A DNA stretch of 10,571 bases from Desulfuromonadaceae bacterium. Its GTDB lineage: Bacteria > Desulfobacterota > Desulfuromonadia > Desulfuromonadales > UBA2294. The translations under genes and the position numbers were made by a program. The notes under the pieces were generated by a model. That model saw nothing but the letters and a program-made list of their open reading frames with translations. It was not told where the DNA came from and searched no databases. The stretch spans positions 1 to 10,571 of the forward strand of contig JAGXHN010000019.1 in NCBI GenBank assembly GCA_024636225.1. The letters run 5' to 3'. Within the stretch, counting starts at the first letter, position 1, and each line of letters starts with the position of its first letter. Of the stretch, positions 5,826 through 10,571 are shown in pieces.

Positions 5826-7247
5826 TCACTTAGCCATTCTTTCCCGGAAACTGATCCCGAGTTTTTTCAGCATTGCCTGAAAATTTGGCCGTTGCATTCC
5901 GACCTCTTCGGCCGCTCTGGTAATATTTCCGTTATTACGATCCAAAGCACTCAACAAAAAAGCCCGCTCCAACGGAACAACGGCCTGCTCACGCAGTTGA
6001 CGTTTACGCTCCTTCAATTCATTTGCGTCCTGTGGGACACTGTTTTCAGAAAAGAGAGTTGAAGAATAATCGTCCCCCGGAATCTCCAGATCGTGGCGAT
6101 GAATCAGCTCGGACTGGGAGAGGACCACAGCCCGCTCAATGAGATTTTCAAGTTCCCGAACATTTCCCGGAAATGCATACCCCTCAAGATGTTCAATGAC
6201 ATCCGGACTGAAGCCGCGAATCTCTTTGCCATTCTCCTCGGCAAAAGATTTAAGAAACTGACTCGCCAGGAGCATCAGGTCTCCCTTGCGATCTCGCAAT
6301 GCTGGCAACTCAATCGGAATAATGTTCAACCGGAAAAACAGATCTTCACGAAAGCGCCCCTGACTGACCATCTCTCTAAGATTTATATTTGTCGCCGCAA
6401 CGAGCCGGATATTAATTGCCGTAAGTTTGACCCCCCCAATCGGCGTGATAACGCGCTCTTGCAAGACACGCAGTAGTTTTGCCTGCGTTGTCAAACTGAT
6501 ATTTCCGATCTCATCGAGCAGCAACGTCCCCCCTTCGGCGACTTCAAACAGTCCACGTTTTGTCTGAATGGCTCCGGTAAAAGAACCTTTAACATGACCG
6601 AAAAGTTCGCTCTCCAGAAGACTTTCTGCCAATGAGGTACAATCGATTGCAACAAAGGGTTGTGACCGTCTCGGGCTGTGCGCATGGATAGCGCGGGCGA
6701 CCAACTCTTTGCCGGTGCCGCTTTCTCCACTGATCAATACGGTGCTGTCAGTTGGTGCCACCTGCATGATGCGCTGATAAAGTCGTTTCATTTCAGGGCT
6801 GTTACCAATCAGTTTTTCAAACCCGTGCGTTTCATTCATCTCTCGCCACAGACAGATATCGTCAATCAACACCGCCCTGTTTTTAATCGCATTCCTGACT
6901 TTTTCGACGAGCTCTTCGTTGGCAAAAGGCTTGGCCAGATAATCTGTCGCACCATTCTTCATCGCCTCAACGGCATTATCTATCGCCGCATAACCGGTCA
7001 TCAACACGACCGGCAATTCTGGCTGACAGCTGCGGATCGCCTTGAGGACTTCCAGCCCGCTCATCCCCGGCATTTTCAGGTCAGTCACCAGCAATTTAAA
7101 TGGCTTCTGCCCCAGTCGTTCCAGAGCCGCACGCCCATTGCTGACGGTTTCAACCGCGTAGCCTTCCGCTGTAAGAATTCGATCAACCCCCTTGCGAATG
7201 ACTGCGTCGTCGTCAGCGACCAGAATTTTATCGGCTTCACTGTTCAT
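5826..7247 (-). CDS. NtrC-family sigma-54-dependent response regulator
   Basis: A 473-residue activator. The ATG at 7247 has GAGGG a few bases upstream; a longer open frame reaches into the end of the kinase gene but lacks family similarity. Domains: receiver about 7-120 with acidic D12-D14, phosphoacceptor D56 and K106; AAA+ domain about 146-375 with Walker A GESGTGKE (174-181), the sigma-54 contact loop GSFTGA (221-226), Walker B TLLLDE (241-246) and FREDLFFRL (299-307); Fis-type helix-turn-helix at the C-terminus (about 440-465, GNITRAAEEVGMQ). The contact loop has Ser where most family members have Ala (GAFTGA). The gene follows the histidine kinase gene by 73 bases and is its evident partner. 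Phosphorylation would let it remodel sigma-54 RNA polymerase at the promoter at 5548-5563, 300 bases downstream, so its likely target is the menaquinol-cytochrome operon. Confidence 0.93.
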   Translation of the reverse strand: MNSEADKILVADDDAVIRKGVDRILTAEGYAVETVSNGRAALERLGQKPFKLLVTDLKMPGMSGLEVLKAIRSCQPELPVVLMTGYAAIDNAVEAMKNGATDYLAKPFANEELVEKVRNAIKNRAVLIDDICLWREMNETHGFEKLIGNSPEMKRLYQRIMQVAPTDSTVLISGESGTGKELVARAIHAHSPRRSQPFVAIDCTSLAESLLESELFGHVKGSFTGAIQTKRGLFEVAEGGTLLLDEIGNISLTTQAKLLRVLQERVITPIGGVKLTAINIRLVAATNINLREMVSQGRFREDLFFRLNIIPIELPALRDRKGDLMLLASQFLKSFAEENGKEIRGFSPDVIEHLEGYAFPGNVRELENLIERAVVLSQSELIHRHDLEIPGDDYSSTLFSENSVPQDANELKERKRQLREQAVVPLERAFLLSALDRNNGNITRAAEEVGMQRPNFQAMLKKLGISFRERMAK

Positions 7248-7320
7248 AGTGCCCTCTTGATAAGTGAAAATCGCAGCAGATCTGCAATCTGAATCGTGCA
7301 AAAAAAGTGCGAAGTGAAAC

Positions 7321-8961
7321 CTATGCAATAACCAGCTTTTCGATCATTATCGCTTCATCGGCAGGGCGTCGAAACGACATGATCGGCAGTTCGATAGTGA
7401 ACATTGTCCCTCGCCCGAATTCCGTATCGACCAGAATCTTGCCACCATGATTTTCAATAATCCCGTAAGAGACCGAAAGACCGAGGCCGGTCCCCGCCAC
7501 CCCGTTTAATTCCTGATTTTTCGTTGTAAAGAAAGGGTCAAAAATTCGACCCAGATTTTCATCGGAAATGCCGTGACCGTTATCCTCAATCTTTGTGACC
7601 AACAGGCCACGCGCTCGATCAGCCTGTATGCTGATAACAAGTTTCCCTCCCGTCGGCATCGCATGACAGGCATTGACCAGCAGATTAATAAAAACCTGCT
7701 CTATCTGCGTCGGATCGACATCAATCTCCGGCAGTCGCTCTGGATAGTTGCGGATAATTTCGACATTGTTGACCAATGCGTGATGTTCGACCAACGCCAG
7801 AGTCGTCTCCATAATATCTGCCAGAGATCTGAGCTGTTTATCGGGGATCGATGTGCGTGAAAAATCGAGAAGACGTTTCACGATATCGGCACATCGCTTC
7901 GATTCATGAACAATCGTCAACGCGTCATCACGCTGGATTTCATCGAGTCTTTGATCATCCGCAAACAGATTGGCAAACATCAAAATGCCGGATAAGGGGT
8001 TGTTTATTTCGTGAGCAATCCCTGCCACCAACTGCCCGAGAGACGCCAATTTTTCGGACCGAACCAATTGATCGCTGACCTGGGCAATCTGTTTGGTCCG
8101 TTCCAGAACTTTAGCTTCGAGAGTCTCATTCAATTCGTGGTATTCGTCACTCGATCTCTTTAATTTGAACGTCATATCGTTGAAAGCTGCCGAGAGCTCC
8201 CCGATCTCATCGTTCGATTTCTGTTCAATCCTGCTATCGAGTTCCATATTGGAAACTTTACGAGCATGGATAAGCAGGTTGTGAACCGGCTGAATAACCA
8301 TGCTCTGCGTCATCCAACTCAGGAAAAAAATAACGAGAAACAACAAGGTCGCGCCAAAAACCGCAATACTGTTACGATAAGCGCCTGCCTGAATACCAAT
8401 TTTTGCCAAGGACCCCTGGACTTCAAGATATCCAAGAATAACTTCATCTTGAGGATGGATGTGACAAGCCGCAGTAAAGCAGTCCGGCTTGTTGTAAATC
8501 GCGGTGGTTACGCTGAGAATCTCTTCTCCCTTAAGATTGGTATAGATATGACTGCTATCATCAGGAGGGTGAAAACCGGGGATAAAATCGGCTGTACTGT
8601 TTTCTTCATAAGCCGCATTGATCTCTTTTATCCCTTTGCCAATCTCGTCTTCGAAGGTTGAAAAGTGAACCTTCCCCGCTGTGCTGAAAAGTCTGATGCG
8701 ATCTACCTTTTCATGCGAGCTGACTTCCTCCATCATCTGGTAGACACGCGTGCGATTGTCTTCAAGCATCTGAAAATGCGTTGTGTGCAGTATGATTTCA
8801 CTGACTGTTTCAATATCACCCTTGGCATCGAGAAGGAAAAGCTCTTTAAGAGTACTGATATTAAAAAATGCAAAAAGTGAAATGGACACCAACAGAACGA
8901 CCCCGGTTCTGAAAATAAACTTGCTGATCAGACTTTGTCCAAGCACCTTGTAAATCGTCAT
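7321..8961 (-). CDS. Membrane sensor histidine kinase with periplasmic CX4CH sensor domain
   Basis: A 546-residue kinase when started at the ATG at 8961. The frame is open to a TTG at 9063, which would add 34 residues with a second hydrophobic stretch, but neither start has a strong ribosome-binding site, so the start is uncertain. Order (from 8961): span about 16-36, periplasmic sensor about 37-196, span about 197-221, HAMP about 222-275, coiled linker, HisKA with H317 in HEINNPLSG, then HATPase with the N-box NLLVNACHA, DNGHGIS (D460) and GTGLGLS (490-496). The sensor keeps one possible haem motif of CX4CH type (C161, C166, H167; CFTAACHIH). It lacks the CXXCH found in its paralogue at 950-1789: the aligned stretch reads YEEN. 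It should phosphorylate the activator encoded just downstream in response to a periplasmic redox or ligand signal, which is inferred. Confidence 0.88.
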   Translation of the reverse strand: MTIYKVLGQSLISKFIFRTGVVLLVSISLFAFFNISTLKELFLLDAKGDIETVSEIILHTTHFQMLEDNRTRVYQMMEEVSSHEKVDRIRLFSTAGKVHFSTFEDEIGKGIKEINAAYEENSTADFIPGFHPPDDSSHIYTNLKGEEILSVTTAIYNKPDCFTAACHIHPQDEVILGYLEVQGSLAKIGIQAGAYRNSIAVFGATLLFLVIFFLSWMTQSMVIQPVHNLLIHARKVSNMELDSRIEQKSNDEIGELSAAFNDMTFKLKRSSDEYHELNETLEAKVLERTKQIAQVSDQLVRSEKLASLGQLVAGIAHEINNPLSGILMFANLFADDQRLDEIQRDDALTIVHESKRCADIVKRLLDFSRTSIPDKQLRSLADIMETTLALVEHHALVNNVEIIRNYPERLPEIDVDPTQIEQVFINLLVNACHAMPTGGKLVISIQADRARGLLVTKIEDNGHGISDENLGRIFDPFFTTKNQELNGVAGTGLGLSVSYGIIENHGGKILVDTEFGRGTMFTIELPIMSFRRPADEAIMIEKLVIA

Positions 8962-9102
8962 AACCGTCAATCCAATAGCAAATGAGCGTGCAATACAAAA
9001 ATAAATACTGGCCAAGCTCCCGGCTGTGATGACAATGAATTTTTGCTGGTTTGGTCTAAACAACTACCAATTTAAGTGTGTATATTTTAATTATATTTAG
9101 CT

Positions 9103-9130
9103 AATATATATAAAAAATATTTAATGTCAA
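9103..9130 (-). promoter_or_regulatory. Sigma-70-type promoter of the two-component genes
   Basis: The minus strand shows TTGACA (9125-9130), a 16-base spacer and TATATT (9103-9108, five of six matches to TATAAT). The start site would be near 9096, giving a leader of about 135 bases to the ATG at 8961 or about 33 to the TTG at 9063. The region is very AT-rich, so the -10 box alone means little; the perfect -35 box gives the call its weight. Confidence 0.55.
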
Positions 9131-9162
9131 ACAACTCTTCAACAAGCAAAACGAGTTAAACC

Positions 9163-9192
9163 AAAAAAACCCCGGCAAGTCGCCGGGGTTTT
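9163..9192 (-). terminator. Strong intrinsic terminator after the phosphoglycerate mutase gene
   Basis: AAAACCCCGGC (9166-9176) and GCCGGGGTTTT (9182-9192) form a perfect 11-bp stem around a five-base loop. On the minus strand the stem runs into seven T residues, the classic Rho-independent form. It separates the mutase transcript from the two-component genes. On the plus strand only four T residues follow, so it is much weaker in that direction. Confidence 0.92.
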
Positions 9193-9265
9193 GAGATTTT
9201 AAAGTATTTTATTTTTAGTAACGCTGATTTGAGCGACGATCTGGAGCGATCCGGATCGGCTTCAG

Positions 9266-10477
9266 TTAATCTCTTTTTAAAAGTTTTGCCATCAGTAGAT
9301 AGGCCTTCTCAAAAACAATACCGGTTTTACCAGCTTCTTCTTCACTGTAAGCAGACGCCTTGCGGCCGCCGACAAATTCACCCTGCGATCCGAGCAGAGC
9401 GTAGGGGACCGGATCATCCGTATGGGTGCGCAGGGCGACCGGAGTTGGATGATCAGGCAAAACCAGCACCCGCCAGGCATCAAACTGTTTGATCCCTTCG
9501 AGGATCGGACCGACAACCTCACGGTCGAATGATTCGACTGCCGTCAGTTTATCTTTGAGGTTTCCGCTGTGTGCCGCTTCATCCGGCGCTTCAACATGCA
9601 GGTAGACAAAATCCTGCCTCGATAACGCTTCGAGGGCTGCGGCAGCTTTACCGCTATAGTTTGTATCGATGTAACCGGTTGCCCCCGGAACATCAATGAC
9701 ATCGAGACCTGCGTAAGTTCCGATCCCTTTGATCAAATCGACGGCCGAGATGACAGAGCCACTGCTGATGCCGAATTTTTCCTGCATGGTCGGCATTTGC
9801 GGCTTGCGCCCGTGTCCCCAGAGCCAGATCGAATTGGCAGGCAGCTTGCGCGCTTTTTCCCGAAGATTGTTAACCGGATGCGTATTGAGCAACATCTGCG
9901 CGGAATTCATCAGATTGATCAATATCTTTGCACCATCCCCTTTGGGGAGATAATCGTCGATCGGTTGTCCGGAGATATCGTGTGGTGGAGTGAAGGTGAG
10001 TTGATCGCGCCCCCCTTTCCAGACCATCAGATGCCGATAAGAGACACCGGGATAAAAATGAAAATCATCACTGCCGAGTTCGGCTTGCAAGGTTTTAATA
10101 ATCGCCCTCGCCTCTTCGGTCGTTATATGATCGGCCGAAAAATCTTCCATGTAGAGCTTGCCATAATTGGCCGTCAGAGTAACCAGATTGAGGCGAAAGG
10201 CGATATCGTCCGGGTCGAGATGCACCCCCATACTTGCCGCTTCAATTGGTGAACGACCGGTATAGCAAGTGGCCGGATCGTAGCCGAAAACTGAAAGATT
10301 GGCGACATCGCTCCCCGGATGGTACCCCTTGGGGACGGTGTATGCCAGGCCACACTCACCATGACGAGCGATATAGTCCATATTCGGGGTCTTGGCGTAC
10401 TGAAGGACAGTCTTCCCTTCCAGCTCATTATGGGGGAGATCAGACATCCCGTCGCCGAGCAGAACAATTGATTTCAT
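9266..10477 (-). CDS. apgM: Archaeal-type cofactor-independent phosphoglycerate mutase, or related putative homoserine kinase
   Basis: A 403-residue enzyme of the alkaline phosphatase superfamily. The family would interconvert 3- and 2-phosphoglycerate without a 2,3-bisphosphoglycerate cofactor. Visible signatures: LGDGMSD at the N-terminus (metal-binding D9), HPGSDVANLSVFGYDP (53-68) with the probable nucleophile S56, TGRSPIEAASMG (73-84), and the C-terminal metal ligands in EAPDEAAHSGN and LPDHPTP. The length fits the ApgM family of about 400 residues and is well short of the 510-residue bacterial GpmI. The true start is the ATG at 10477, with GGAG about 8 bases upstream; the apparent open frame beyond it runs into adapter and begins with the false peptide MYKRQ. 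A subgroup of bacterial members near threonine-biosynthesis genes has been proposed to be an alternative homoserine kinase. The neighbours that would decide this lie beyond the contig end. Confidence 0.9.
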   Translation of the reverse strand: MKSIVLLGDGMSDLPHNELEGKTVLQYAKTPNMDYIARHGECGLAYTVPKGYHPGSDVANLSVFGYDPATCYTGRSPIEAASMGVHLDPDDIAFRLNLVTLTANYGKLYMEDFSADHITTEEARAIIKTLQAELGSDDFHFYPGVSYRHLMVWKGGRDQLTFTPPHDISGQPIDDYLPKGDGAKILINLMNSAQMLLNTHPVNNLREKARKLPANSIWLWGHGRKPQMPTMQEKFGISSGSVISAVDLIKGIGTYAGLDVIDVPGATGYIDTNYSGKAAAALEALSRQDFVYLHVEAPDEAAHSGNLKDKLTAVESFDREVVGPILEGIKQFDAWRVLVLPDHPTPVALRTHTDDPVPYALLGSQGEFVGGRKASAYSEEEAGKTGIVFEKAYLLMAKLLKRD

Positions 10478-10528
10478 AAAATCTCCATCTTGCAAAATTG
10501 ACCGACGCAAAATTAAAAATGCTAATTG

Positions 10529-10571
10529 CTGTCTCTTATACACATCTCCGAGCCCACGAGACGCTCATGAA
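10529..10571. other. Nextera adapter and index contamination (not genomic)
   Basis: CTGTCTCTTATACACATCT (10529-10547) is the Tn5 mosaic end used in Nextera libraries. CCGAGCCCACGAGAC (10548-10562) is the read-2 adapter that follows it. GCTCATGA (10563-10570) fits an 8-base i7 index, and by memory it is that of Nextera XT N714, with the final A starting the P7 sequence. Genomic sequence therefore ends at about 10528. Bases 10478-10528 are the upstream region of the mutase gene, with no clear promoter. Confidence 0.97.

Noticed and set aside
7276..7285. Palindrome GCAGATCTGC between the kinase and regulator genes
   Set aside because: It is short, inside a 73-base gap of an evident operon, and has no promoter beside it.
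6678..7292. Plus-strand open frame of 204 codons opposite the response regulator
   Set aside because: It is a shadow of the receiver and AAA+ coding region, with no independent support.
9247..9258. Perfect 12-base palindrome CGATCCGGATCG just after the mutase gene
   Set aside because: It is isolated, in a 3' untranslated stretch before the real terminator, with no T-run; no role can be argued.

Overview
The window looks like a piece of a Desulfuromonadales-type anaerobe (Geobacter, Desulfuromonas or Pelobacter relatives). The signs are a multiheme c-type cytochrome, a Tat-exported four-cluster ferredoxin-like protein and an NrfD-family membrane protein in one operon, sensors with periplasmic c-type haem motifs, and a sigma-54 activator beside them. 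The taxonomic call is inference from gene content. All genes lie on the minus strand, so transcription runs from high to low coordinates. The sequence is a contig whose right end (10529-10571) is Illumina Nextera adapter and index, not genome.

From right to left in reading order: an archaeal-type cofactor-independent phosphoglycerate mutase or putative homoserine kinase (9266-10477), closed by a strong intrinsic terminator (9163-9192). Next is a two-component pair with a sigma-70-like promoter (9103-9130): a membrane histidine kinase whose periplasmic domain carries a CX4CH motif (7321-8961) and an NtrC-family sigma-54 activator (5826-7247). A 459-base intergenic region follows. It holds a near-consensus sigma-54 promoter reading into the next operon, a possible upstream activator site, and two leader hairpins.

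The operon downstream of that promoter encodes, in order: a receiver-like protein whose phosphoacceptor Asp is replaced by Ser (4950-5366), an unlisted 56-residue single-span membrane protein (4749-4919), a pentahaem cytochrome (4203-4712), a Tat-exported 4x[4Fe-4S] protein with a C-terminal membrane anchor (3187-4140), a ten-span NrfD-family quinol-interacting protein (1844-3190), a haem-binding HAMP sensor with no output domain (950-1789) and, after a 129-bp MITE, a four-span membrane protein of unknown function (223-750). The cytochrome, iron-sulfur and NrfD trio matches the Hmc/Cbc type of menaquinol:cytochrome oxidoreductase, which moves electrons between the quinone pool and periplasmic cytochromes.

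The most interesting reading is a self-monitoring respiratory module. A periplasmic sensor kinase and its sigma-54 activator appear to switch on a menaquinol-cytochrome complex. The same operon makes an output-less, more haem-rich paralogue of the kinase's sensor and a receiver that probably cannot be phosphorylated, both good candidates for feedback or damping of the signal. This link is inferred from adjacency, the promoter class and sensor similarity; nothing here proves it.
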